DNA of 64,000 nt from Clusia tigrina (Eukaryota > Arthropoda > Insecta > Diptera > Clusiidae). The stretch lies in the NCBI GenBank assembly GCA_920105625.2, contig OV050032.1, positions 7,160,129 through 7,224,128 of the forward strand. Direction: 5' to 3'. Positions 26,601 through 40,208 of the stretch are shown here, in pieces; positions within the stretch are counted from its first letter, which is position 1; each line of letters begins with the position of its first letter. Under the pieces are notes generated by a model. It was not told the DNA's origin and did no database searches. It saw only the letters and a program-made list of their open reading frames with translations. The translations under genes were made by a program, and so were the position numbers.

Positions 26601-29600
26601 TTCCATTGGAGCTCATTCAAAGAGAATAACTGATATACGACCTGGTGAAACGCCTGGTATACAGTTACAAGGTTAGGTTAGGTTAGGTTGCGAAGACGTG
26701 TGCGGATACGGTATCCGCACTTCCACTAGGATACATCTATGTCCATTGCAACTGCCTTCAAAACTGCCTTCAAAAATGCAAAAGGCATACTCGTCCTTAC
26801 CCTCGATTTCCGTATACATTGGAAGTACCATCCCTATTAAACCATTTGGTTTTCCAGATGAAAGTGAGGGGATCCGATAAGTCCACCTTCGCTACCTCAG
26901 TCAAGCTTGTGAAGAAGCGCGACCCCAAACATTGAAGTCGTTTCAACTGTAGCCTTGGACATTGACATAAAAAGTGATGAATCTATTCTATCCCTTCTTC
27001 ATCATGGCAACTCCTGCGTAGCCCGCTCGACGGAATACGCCAACATTGCAGCATTGGTGGGATAGCACAATGCCCGGTAATGACCCCCGTAAGCACCCTT
27101 ACTGCAGGTTTGTTGAGCCCTAAGAGAACTTTCGTTCTCTTCATGTCTAACCTTGGCCATACGGCCCCTGAGACGTCACAGTCATCACGTCTAGTCCATA
27201 AGTTGTTTGTCAGCGCAATAGTGAATTCATCTATGCTCCTAAACAGTTCACATATCGGGATTTTTATTGAGGTATCTGCTCGTCAATGTCCATTTCAGAG
27301 CCCCTTCTGGGCATGTCGTCCGCTAATCCATTCCCTTCTATATTGCTATGTCCGGGAACCCAGCAAAGTGAGACCTTGTGGGGTCCAATGTTCAGTAGTG
27401 AGGTATGACATTTCATTACCAACTTCGATTTAACCGTCTTGGATTCTATTGCCTTGAGCGCTGCCTGACTATCCACGCAGATAGTGATATTTGAGGGTCG
27501 AATTGCACTACTTTGTATCAGCCTGACCGCTTTCTCAATTGCATAAACTTCGGCCTGAAAGACGCTGTATGCCAATATGACTGTCTTGCCTGCAATACTT
27601 CCGAGAACACACCTGCCCCGTTCCACTCTCCATCTTTGAGCCGTCAGTGTAGATGATAATGCCAGAATTACCCGTCACCGAGCCTGACTCCCAGTCTTTC
27701 CTGGTTGGATAGAGAGTTGGAATTCTATTTGTGAAGTCTGCAGCCGTTCCTCAGTCAGCCGTAACTGTCCTTTGACCCTTCTGTTTTATTTTGCTCAAAG
27801 TTGTACAGTGTCCATAGTTGGCAGATTTCAACGCGTTGCACTCATAAGTTCCGACTTTTACGTCTACACAATACTTTAAAAAGCTATCGATCGAAAGTCC
27901 TCAAAAAGGCTCCACAGAGAGTATTTTTAAAGCCTCGAGGATTCGACTGTGATCACCTTTCACTGCTTGCTGCTAATACGATGTTCCCTCTGCTACTGTC
28001 ACTCGGTGACTGAACTTGCCAATATAACGCTCAATTTGCTACTACCACTTGTTAACTGATCGATGTCAATTGTGTGGCCGCTTATATACTTCCTGTGTAC
28101 CAAAACTTCCATTAGCCTTCGAACGCAGTTTCGCATGCCTTCTCGCGTGTGAATTTTAGGGGTTGAAAACAACGAATACCCTAAAAATATGCAACCTTTA
28201 ATGTGTCGAAATATCTGATGACGTGGTGATATCCTAACAATGCCCAATTGAGACCTAAAAGATATTTTGTGTCATTAACATAAGGAATCCATGTGTTCAT
28301 AACCAATGTTCCCTCTAATTTCTTCACTGACTGCGCGGTGCAAAAGTATGTGTGAGCAAACATGTTCAAAACGTATGTAAACCGGAGGTAGGGGGGGGAC
28401 AGTAGTCCTGTGCCTGTTTGGATTTTGCTATTTTTAGATGCAGTTCTTTTATATAGATGATATAGAAATATATGGTGAACAGGTCCTTTGTGCGTGGAAC
28501 ACAAAAAGGGCTGAGGAATTTTGGAAAATTTCAGGGAACCCGTGTAGCTTAGAGGGAACTTTGATCACAATTGTCCGATCTGATATATCCTATCGGCTTA
28601 GTACCCATACTTTTCATGTAATGCGACCTAAAAGATCTTTTGTGTCATTCAGAATTTTAACATTAGTCTGCCATGTGATCACAACTGCCTGATCGAATAT
28701 ATCCTATTGGTTTAGTATCCGTTTTCTTCATGTCGGTAGGTACGTAGGTAAAACGGCTGACGACCTCCAGTCGCTTCAATTAGCAATAATGACGCTTTGC
28801 TGCCTCACGAATCTAAAGAACATGGTAATCTACTTTTGTACATCTACAACCATCCGGAGTTTTTCGATAGGTCTGAAAGTTCTAAGCTAGAGCAATGCCC
28901 CAGACACTCCAGAAAAGGACTTCCGAGGTATTTGAGTGTCAAGCAAGCGAGGGCTGGACAATCACAAAGAAAGTGTACGACTATTTCCTTCTCCTGTGGG
29001 TCTTTACAGCTCCTGCAGTACCCATATTTTTCATGTAAAGCGACCTAAAAGATCTTTTGTGTCATTCTGAACTTTAACATTAGTCATCCATGTGATCACC
29101 ATTGTCCGATCTAATACATCCCATTGGTTGAGTATCCGTATTTTCCGGTAATGCCATAGCATTTCCCCAGTTTGGTGATGTCAAAGCATCCCAGTTTAAG
29201 TCATCAGGCACTTTTCTACCCTGATGTCCCTTGTCTAAAGAAAGGAAGTAGTTGAAAGCGAGCTCTCAGAAACCAGAATACTGTAACAGATCTTGTATAA
29301 CTTGTGTTATACAAGGTCTTACTTGTATAACTTTTATAACTTGTGTTATACAAGGTCTTACTATACTTATTACAGTTACTAAAAAGCCACGAAGAAAAAT
29401 TTATCGAAAGTGATCCTTTACATTTTTGTCTATTTCGACCTTAATCCACTTCAACTTCAACTGTACCCTTCTCTCTCCTTTTGTGGAATTTGAAGCCGAC
29501 ACTGATTGATGAGACGACACTGATTGATGAGATGAGTATATGAACCAAAATTTACGACTACACCGGAAACATTCGTTATCGTGCCAGTACGGTCCTCCAT

Positions 29601-32600
29601 AAGAACCTAAATCCTATTTCTATAATACCCTAATTCCTATTGAAGCATTTAAAGTACTTCATAACATCGCACAATGAACTGTTGATATTATCATAATTAT
29701 CGTCCTTTTTTTTATTGAGTAACTCCTATTATAGAGTTAGCAACCACGTACAAAAGGCTAAAGGGGCTCCTTATAAAGTATAGCTTAAAACACAGTTTTG
29801 TAAGACTTTCGTAGTATTATGAACTGAGGAGCACTATTGAACTAGCTTTGTAGTATGACAGAAGTTTGCATTTACAAAACTTAGTCCAAGTATTTTGCTT
29901 TGACTAAAGAACTGTTTGCGTCAATATTATCACATGGCTAAGAAGCTGGTATAATATTGCTTTAAGGGCTTCGCAGCGTTATTATTTGAAAGTGTCCTTA
30001 AAATTTCCCACAAATGTTGTTTGAAAGTGCTGATAATTAAGAGCTCTGTGTCAACTATACTTCTACTCTTATATATGGCTGAACTATGTATGAGAAAACT
30101 GCTTTGCACATTAAACAATAATAACAACAACAATGGAAAAGTGGTCTCTGTTTCGATTAAGGACGTTTGCTTCAAACGAGGCTCGCATGAATGAGCACAA
30201 GATAATATTTTTCAAACCACTTGATTGATTGTGCCACACTGCCGCATGACAGCTCCATCAATTGTGTTTTTGTGCGGCATTGGTAAACGTGTCTGGTCTC
30301 CATTCACAAGTTTGTGTGTGTGTGTGTGTTCGAGTGAGCGTGTACGCATGCATGCTGCTGGTGCGAGTATATCTTCATGTTTGTGAGAACTTTCAGGCTG
30401 AGGAAAAAAAGCTGATCTACTTGAAAATGTTATGACTTTTTTATCACTAAACACAGTCACAAGTGTAGGAGAACTCTCAGCTCTCATCTCTCAACTCTCC
30501 GCCCTCATCTCTCGACAGCGGGGGAGCGCCGCCAGAGGCACAGTTAAACTCGCCATTAGTTGTTGCCGTATAAATGCCAAAGTTTTTGGTGCAAACTTTT
30601 GCTGTTAGCAGAAAACGGAAAACTTTTTCCTTGCTCGCCTCAAAATAAGCCACAATTTGTGCAAACAGAGCAGTCAAGTTGAGCGTCTGCGGACAGATAC
30701 GCACGTACCCGTGACAATAAATCGCTTATACGTACTTATACAAAGTTGCAATCTGTGTGTGGGCGCATACGCGTGCACCCCCACTACCCACTACACTCAT
30801 GCACCCATGCATAGAGGAAGGTCTATTCAAATAAGCAGAAAAAAGGAAGGCATCAGCGTCAAGAAATTGAAAATCCAAGTGCCAGTTTTATAAATCAACA
30901 GGTTTGAATCGGGTTTGCTATCCAATATTCTAATCCGAAGCACAAACAGAGTCCTGGTGAGCTGCCAAAGAAGACCTGACCTACTTAAGGTCTTCTGTGT
31001 TGATTTTAACAAAATAATAATGCCAGCGGAAACAAAAAGAAGGACAGAAAAGCTAAAATGAAAAATGGAAAATAAAAAAGAATCGGGGAAAACGTAAAGC
31101 GCCGCAAAGTGTTTTCAGACGTGGGGTGTTTTATTTTTATTTGCACCGGTTTATTTAACTTAGCACGCCAACGCTCTCAAATCAATTGGCACTTCCACAC
31201 CAAAAAATACACACCCATCCACACACACACACACTCACACACAATCAGACGAGCACACAAACATTCAAACAAATATCGTTAGCGAGAAATTGCACAACAA
31301 CAACAGCAACAACCACCATAACAACAACAACACTCCCAACAACTGCACCAACACCACCACCACCACCACCACCACCACCAACAACAAGAAAATCAACAGT
31401 CGAGGTAAAGAAACAGCACAGCATTAAAAGAACTTCACACCCCGCAAGCCCAGAAGAAGCACACAAATTCAGGAAATTCGATTCTAAGATGAAAATTTCC
31501 AAAGTCAATATTGTTTGGCAACAATTTCCTTGAAGTCGACGACTAGCTGCGGCAGGAAAGTCAAAGGTGTAGCACAGGGAAACGATTTGCCAACGTAAGA
31601 TGCTCGCGTTCCGAAGCCCTTCACAGTTTGCCAGATATGAGCAAAAAAGCGAGTCAACAACATCGGCGGCAACAGCAGCAGCAGCAGCAGCACTGGTGCA
31701 CAGTATTAAGAAAAACATTGAATTGCTGCAAATATGCGCACTCCCCGCCGGATTTCAGCTCCGCCCACTTGGCGGGCGCCCGCTTGCGACTGTTCAAATT
31801 TAAAGGACCGTAAAATTGTGCATTTTTTATTAGCTAAATCGGAAGTTTTACTTTCAGTCGCGTTAAGTGGCCTTCAATAGATATCAATTTTTGATAAAGC
31901 ACACACAAAGCGGTGGAAACCACAATACAAGGCGCTGGCAGAAAACATTTAATAAAAAATGAAGAATACATAAACGAAGATAGGAAGTGCTTATGCCAGC
32001 ACTATGCTGGGCAAATGCCGAAGGGCTGCTGGCAACCCCGCATTTCAGCAGCTTCAATTATTTGGGTCTCACCTTTGCGCAAGCTTACATAAGCAATTGC
32101 GTATATATCCAATATAGTAGGGAGAGATGATTTGAACAATCAGTTTTGAAGCACTGACTGCCTTTGCCATCTTTCAGTTGGTTGTTATTTACTCTGGAAC
32201 TTTGAATAAGTAACAGGGTGGAGGCTGAGTAGCTGAAAAGCAACGACAACATGGCTAGGAAACATTCGCATATCCAGAGCTGTGCTTACAGGTGAAGAGT
32301 GACAGAAAACAGAATTGTAATTCAGTACATTTAGAACAGAAACAGAAAATTGATCAACAGAAAATGAGCGTTTGGCGACGGAACAGAAATAACTCAACGT
32401 GAAGTGTTTCTGTTCTGTTACCAGCAATGCCCAGCAAGCCGCACTTTCAGCTCTTCGCGGTGGCATTGCAACTTAAGGTGCAAAGTGACAAAGCAAACAC
32501 GTTTATTGTTTTAGCAACAGAACAGAAATAACTCAGGATGAACGACAGAAAATGAGTGTTTGGCGACAGAACCGAAATAACTCATCATGAGGTGAAGAGT

Positions 32601-35320
32601 GACAGAAAACCGAAATATAATTCAATACATTTACAACAGAAACTATCAAATTAAACGACAGAATATGAGCGTTTGGCGACAGAACAGATATAACTCACCG
32701 TGAGGTGAGCGTCCCACAGGGAAGTGTACTCGGACCGATTCTGTATCTACTGTTTACTTCGGATCTACGCACAGGCAGTGACGTCGAGGTTTGCTGACGG
32801 TACTGACATCCTGAGCTTCTGTAAAAATCCCACGATCGACCTAATCTGAGCGCATACAAAATAGCATAAACTAGAACTTTTCTAAAACAGACTTCGACGA
32901 CATTTGGCTGGATAAAATTAAACAACCAAAGGCTTCACGAATTGTCTTCGTCCATGTTGGTACAGAAAGTAGAGTTTTATTCTCAATATGCGGTATTTCA
33001 ATGATATTTCATTACCACTAAGCTGAATTTGAAAAGGTCCCTCCCTCATCAGTGAAACTTCTGGACACCAATGGGTATTCATCAATATAATAGCCGCTCG
33101 GAATATTCATTGCTTGGGTTCCGAATGTCCTTGTGATCAGTTCATCGAATCCGAAATGCTGCCCGGCCGAGTGGAATATTCGACTCAAGGCGGTCCGCCA
33201 TATGACGCCAGCAAAGTTCTCCAACCATGCTGCATTAAGTGAATGGGTAATGCACTTGCTGCTTAGCCAAAAGATCAGCGCCCCCATGTCCAGTATCCAC
33301 ACGCAGTCAAAAGTGCGGGCGAGTGTGGGAAAATTGCACAGGCTGCACACGGTGCTCGCAATGTACCCGGACACTGCCAGAGTCAAGTAGACGCTCACTG
33401 TGCGTGTCCCTTTGAACTCGCCTTGTTTTGCGTTCCACTTCGTGTACTTCACGTACATACGGTCAAGTTGCTCGTCCAATTGGCGGCCAAATCTGACAGT
33501 ATAATCAATGCCGCCTACTTTTGGCACAATTGAGAAGTAGTAGAGTGCTTTCTGTTTGGCAGCCAGGTGCTGCGCATGCAAATGATTCGGCTCTAGTTCC
33601 GTTCCGGTGCAGTCGTAAGCGTTGTTCATGGTGTCTCTGTAGTGATCAGTGGCAGCCTTCATAGCTGCCAACTGATTGGCCTCGGCAGTGGCCATGAAAA
33701 CTCTCATCGGCGAGGGAAGGTGATCTCCCTGGTAAGAGGCAGAGTAGGAATGAAAGTAATATATGAGGTCGCGTACGCATAAGTGTTGTCCGTTGATCTG
33801 CTTGCGAACCAAATTTTCTGGCGCCAGCAACAGAGGTACAAATGTGATCAGGTTTTCGATAAATGTAACCGGAATCTGCTGCACTTGGCCGTTGAATTGT
33901 TCGCCATAAGCGACGAATGGGCCAGGATGTGGAAGAAGGAAACAGCCGAGTTCATAGAAACACGATACAATGTCTTGGCGCAAGGCCCGCTGTTCGGGTG
34001 TCGTCCCTGCAGAGAAGTGCCGCTGGAGCAGCTGAAAGCCACCCTCCTCGCCGAACGGAGTCTCATAGGGATAACACCAATCACGCACCAGGAATTCTAA
34101 GCGCTGGAATGGTTTGACCCCCGTCTGGGCCATCATAAAGCGGCCATACTCTGTGAGCGGCTTCAAGTGGCTCAAATCGTGCTCCTCAATGTTCTGCGAT
34201 AGATTGTACACCTGCACCGACGATAACAGAGTGCTGAGCGCAAACACTTTGGCAAAGCCACACTCGGTGCTGCGATTGTCGGGAGCCCCCTGAGTGTCCA
34301 GCAAAATGATGGCCACTTTGTCTCCATTCCCGTAGTCATACGTAAAGATGTCGGACCACATCACAATACCAACTGTATTCTGTGAGCTGCTTTTGTGCCA
34401 GTGGAACCCCGTTAGGGGCTCGTCACCGGTGCCAATCCAGTTATAGCGTACACCGCTCGCATATTTTGCATATAAATAGCGCAAGAAAAAGTTGAGCAGG
34501 AAGCTTCTGCCAGTTTGGCACATACCCACCACCGACACGATGCACACACTATGATCCTCAATGTCCTCGTTCGCCAGCAGAACATTCAGAGCGTGATGGT
34601 TCAGCCAAAACTGATGACGGTGCATTGGAATAAATATCTGAATTTCTTCACCACTCTCCGGCATGTAAGCCATGTTTCAAAATTGGCCACACACGTTCCA
34701 CAATCACGGATATTACGACAATTTAAGGGTTGGCGTGCAAGTTGGAAAATCACTTTCTGACTGAGATAAATTAATTCAAGAAATCGAATGCATTCTCCTC
34801 GACGATTATGAAGTTTCTGCGCTCGACCTGCTGCGATTTCAAATCGGTTGTCAGCAAGTGATTTTGAAAGAAGTCAGTGGATCTAGTCGGCTATTTCGAT
34901 TGGGAAATTTTATAGCCAGCATTCGCAGGCGTGGTGCTATAATGCCTCATGTGGCCGTGCAATGTGCTACGGTGGCCTGCAGGGACTTCACAAGCAGCAA
35001 CTGAAGCCCCTCGCCAAGAAATGTGAGTGGAATTCTCTTTATGACTAATATAAGTGTCTACAGTGCAATACTAGAGCGTGCATACACTTAAGGGAACAAT
35101 AATTTAAAGAAGGAACGGTGGCAAAATGAAAGCGAAGGGAGGGGAAGGGAGGGGTCCGCAACGTAATGTACGAACAAATGGAGCGAAGTGTGGGCAACAA
35201 GGATGCAGCGGAAATATCAGAAAATCGCTGTTTCCCTCGAAGCACTTTCGGATGGAGCACATACATTTTCTAAGGCGTGCCAGCTTAAGTCGCTGGATGA
35301 AACAGCTTTGCCTGCGAATG

Positions 35321-35356
<36 letters not shown>

Positions 35357-38300
35357 CCCGAGCGCCACACAACTCACAAAACTAAAAGGAGGAAAATCAC
35401 ACAAACCCTTTTAAGATATGCTTGCTATATTTTTATGAGCGCGCCTTTTGTATTCGTTGGGTCTGCAAATGTAAGCAAAAAGAGGTAAATTGTAGCTGCG
35501 AAATAAAGAGAATTGTGTATGAGGAGATGCGAAAAAAGAAGAGGAAATCTGCTCTTTGTGTAATAAGAAGCAAAAAAGTTGATAATTGCAGCAGCATAAA
35601 AGCGTAACGCGCGCGTATGCTGGCAAAGTGGGAGATTGCGCGATACAGAACATACACTGTACCCATCCACACTTCAAGCGACGGTATACGCGAATGTGCG
35701 GGTGTGCTCCTGTGGGAGAACCAGAGGGGCTTCCGTGCATTCCCAAATCCCTGCTGCGGGAATCCAGCCGTAGAGCTTGCTGCAATTAACGTTATGCACA
35801 AAACTAATGCAGCAGAAGCGTTTCTGATGAGCGTACAATGCAAGAAAAAAAAGGAGAAGAAGACGTGGCTGCCGGTTGATACAAAAGCCTCGAGGAGCTA
35901 ACATGACTGAGGCAAAACTATCGGTACTGTATACGCCAATAGTTTGCAAATAATACGCAAAATTTCAATTTAGGAGTAAATAGAGTCTCTCTAGAACTCT
36001 TTGATGTGGAGGAATGAGCTCAGTAGCGACTTTTCGGTAACCAGCAATTGACTTTTGGTCACAGAGACCACGTCACCGTTATTTTTACCCGCAACCCCGG
36101 ATTTGAACTATATTTATGATTCATTTATATATTTTAGTCGATGATTGTGGTCCCTGTTTGACTCTTTTTATTGGCTATTCTTTGCAACAGTTTGCGCTCC
36201 AGCGACATATACGCGATCTGTTATGAAATATAGGGCACTGATGGCTACGGCTCTGGCTACGAATAGAAAAGTTGCTAAGCCACCAGTATACCAAAGTGTC
36301 CAGTAAGAAACGTCGCCATAATAAAAGTCTCTGGAAGCCGTATCGGTGACTTAATATATTCGCTCATCACTACTTCCGAGTACTTCTAGATGCGGAGGAG
36401 TGGCAACAGGAGTGCTTTCCACAACATTTTGCGTGCACTGAGTCATCGAACTATTAGAGAGGTATCATTCAGAGCTATTTTGTATGGCTTGCCTTATAGG
36501 CATCTACTAGCAAAGTCAACCATCTGGAACACTGTGGCCAGTCAATGTCATTCGCCACAATCGAGTAACCAAAGTTTATGCGAAAAGAACGCCCCACTAT
36601 CTAGATAGATAGATATATTTAAGGGTGTTATACACTGCAACCTGAAAGATCTATTGTGATGCCCCTATTTATCTGAAAGATGAGGATAGTCTCATCTATA
36701 AATCTTCTGTCAGGATACTTTTCGACACGAATTCATATATTTTGGAGAAATCAAGATGAGGGATCTTGCTCATATCTGCAGGCATATTCGGGTTCCTCGG
36801 TTTCCTAATATAATCTCCAAAACGCACCAGCATCTAAGTCCATGTTTCCTAATGGGTGGGCAAACATTCTGGCAATGTTGATACGTAAATTAGTGTCGCC
36901 AATATTCGTTGTTCGATCACTGGATTGGGTCCAGAAATGCCACAACATTTCTCTAACAATCTCGATTTACTAAAATTACTATAAATATTTTCAAATGCTG
37001 AAAGCTGGATATAAAATGGTTGCGATTGTGGGGAATATGTGAGTTTTCAATATCTGAATTGATTGCATTCAAATGGGGATATCAATCTGATCGGTGTATT
37101 TTTAGCTTATGCTTTCATTTTAAAAATGCTGTTCTTTTACGAGGGGTACTATTTATATTTAGAGAACTGGCAACACTAAAGTCAATAGCTAAAATCTGGC
37201 AACACCATAATAAAGTTTGACATTTTTTAGCATAAACGTACTCACAACGTGTTGATGTACAAGTGCTATTTGTTTGGTTTACAGTGAGCTAAGAAAATCA
37301 ATTTGGAAAAGTGGATTCTCTCAACAAGAATGAACTCAGTTCTTTGTATGGCGATAAAGCACCATCAAAAACCACGGTATATCGCTGGTATAGTGAATTC
37401 AACCGTGGTCGTAGTTCGGTCGCCGACGAACTTCGTGAAGGTCGTCCAAAATCGTTTGTTGTGCCACAAAACATCGATGCAGTGCGTGAACTGATAATGC
37501 AAGATCGTCATGTGACATATCGTGAGATAGAGGACACCTTGGGCATTATTTCCGCTTCCATACATTCAATATTGCGTGAACATTTGGCTGTAAAAAAGAT
37601 TTGTTCGCGTTGGATCCCACCTAATATGACAATCGCTCAAAAAAAGGCTCGTGTCAATTGGTGTAAGGAAATGATTAAAAAGTTCGACCGTGGTGCTTCA
37701 ATAGACGTGTATAAAATCGTGACAGGTGACGAATCATGAATATATGCGTATGAGCCGGAAACAAAACAACAATCGACCGTGTGGGTATTCCAAGACGAGC
37801 TAAATCCAACAAAAGTTGTTCGTGGAAGAAGCAGAGCGAAGCAAATGGTCGCCTGTTTCTTCGGCCGAATGGGTCATGTGGCCACTGTTCCGCTTGAGCA
37901 ACGTAGGACGGTCCTTTCTGAGTGGTACACGACCATTTGTTTGCCGGAAGTCTTCGGAGAAATTCGTAAAACCAACCGCCAAAGAGGAATCACACTCCAT
38001 CATGACAATGCGAGCTCTCATCTCGTCAACAGGTGAATTTTTGAGCAGTCCAAACATCGAATTGATGACTCATCCTCCGTGCAGTCCTGATTTGGCACCC
38101 AATGACTTCTTCTTGTTCCCGAATATCAAATGTAAACTGCGTGGTCAACGATTTACGAGCGCCGAAGAAGCAGTTGAAGCGTTCAAAAACCATATTTTGG
38201 AGGTGTCTCAAGAGGATTGGTAAAACTGCTATGGCAAATGGGTTGAACGAATGCAAACGTGTATTGATCATCAAGGGGAATGTTTTGAAAAGCAATAAAG

Positions 38301-40152
38301 CCATTTTCATTTAAAAATGTTTTTTATTATTTGATATTCCCGGTACCCTTCGTATGGCACAGACTCTCAATCAATATCTACGTGAGAAGATGACAATAAG
38401 CTTTGCCGGGCAAGTCCCTGAGCGACGTTGTTGAAATGTATATGATTGTACCCACACAAACCGCCAAGATAAACACGTCAAGCTAGTTTGGGCTCAGTTT
38501 CTAATTAAAATTGTGGTCGATTTGTTTCTGTGTACTGTTAATAACTACATTCTAATCGAATAGGATAAGTAATCTCCGAATAGGATAAGTAATCTCCGAA
38601 TAGGATACGTAATCTCCTACCGACACTCCTATGTTAATAGGGTTTCTTTGGCAATATTAGCTTTTTTCATGCATAGCAATAACTCTCCTACTCTGAGATT
38701 TCCACAAACTTCTTGCTTCATATGAAAACAGATTGGTGTAAAGTTACACAAGTCGATCATACACTCATTTAAATTAAACTGAAATATCAAATTCTACTAA
38801 TAAAATGAATAGAGGAAATTCCGAATATAGTTGTGGCCTAACACATTCCTCAGCTTTGCCAATTTATGTGCTTTAATTGAATTTTAAGAAAACTTGCAGC
38901 TTTGCTCCCATTTTGCAAAAGTAAAGAAGTATAAAAAGAGAAAATATCTACAAATAAATGAGTTTTGAAGAAATTGTAAAAGGTTACATTCAGGGATAAT
39001 ATAGCATAAGTGAATGTAGGAAAGTGTGCATGTGTGTGGATGTGTGTCTGCGTGTGTGTGTGTATGGGTGTGTGTGTGGTAAGCATACAAATCCAATTGT
39101 TACAATTGCACAGAATATTACTTACGTAAGTCCTTTTAAGGAAACACACACACACCCAACCATACACACACGATTTCCTTTGCACACATGTAGACAAATA
39201 CTCATGTAAGCAAGCACACAAACAAGCACCTCGCCATAAATGCAATACATTCGCCCAGACTCACATACTCGTACACACGGGCTCGTACTCGTATTTGTAA
39301 GGAAATATTAACCAAAACAGGCACAGAAATACATCACACGGACATGCATACACACGCAACCGCACACACACACCCATACATACGCACATGAGTTGTATTA
39401 CTAGAATTTCATGTCACAAAAGCCGTAACAGAAAAAACCTGAAATGAGACCAAACCAGGATAACACTTGTAACAGCAACAAAAGCCCAAACGAAACGTAT
39501 GAAAAAGACGAAAAATTGCAAAAGAGTTGTTACCAGCATTGTTGTTATTGTTGTTGTTGTTGTTGGTAATACACACTCGCGTTCATACACACACAAACAT
39601 ATGCAACGGGAGATGAGGACTACCATGAGTGGAGTGGTCCGCGTTTGTACCGCAGCTACGTTTTTGTTTTACAATTCTGCCACACACACACACACACATA
39701 CACACACAACACACACAACACAGACACACCCACTCACCCATATGCACTGATTACGCATACCCATTCGTAGCAAGGACACCATTTATCCTGCATACATTTA
39801 TGCTGTTATTTATTGTTGCGTTTATATGAATTCATTAGAAGCGAACCTTATGAGTGCTCCTCAATCGCAATCGCAATCCCAATTTCAATTGCAATTTGCA
39901 TTTCACTGCTTATTGCTCTGCTTTATTTACTGTACGAGCAGGTGTGTATGCACCAATATGACTACTTTGATCTACTGCTGAGTGTTGTTTTTGTTGTTGT
40001 AGCATTCTGTTTGCCTCACCTGGCCATTTGCTATGCAAAATTTCGTAAACTGAAGTCAGAGATTGTTTTTGTTTGACGTGAAAGAAGGCTCTTTAATTAT
40101 TTTCCAATGACTATAACCAAATCTGTTTACAGATACAACTGCAAACATCTAT

Positions 40153-40208
<56 letters not shown>

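Noticed and set aside
26672..26690. GGTTA repeats resembling the insect telomere repeat TTAGG
   Set aside because: Only three units, placed exactly at the 3' end of a non-LTR element. It is the element's tail, not a telomere. Flies lack this telomere repeat.
31186..31718. long frames in both directions
   Set aside because: Translations of CA, CAACAA and ACC tracts.
33783..34117. + strand frames inside the atlastin-like gene
   Set aside because: Antisense shadows of the 551-codon gene.
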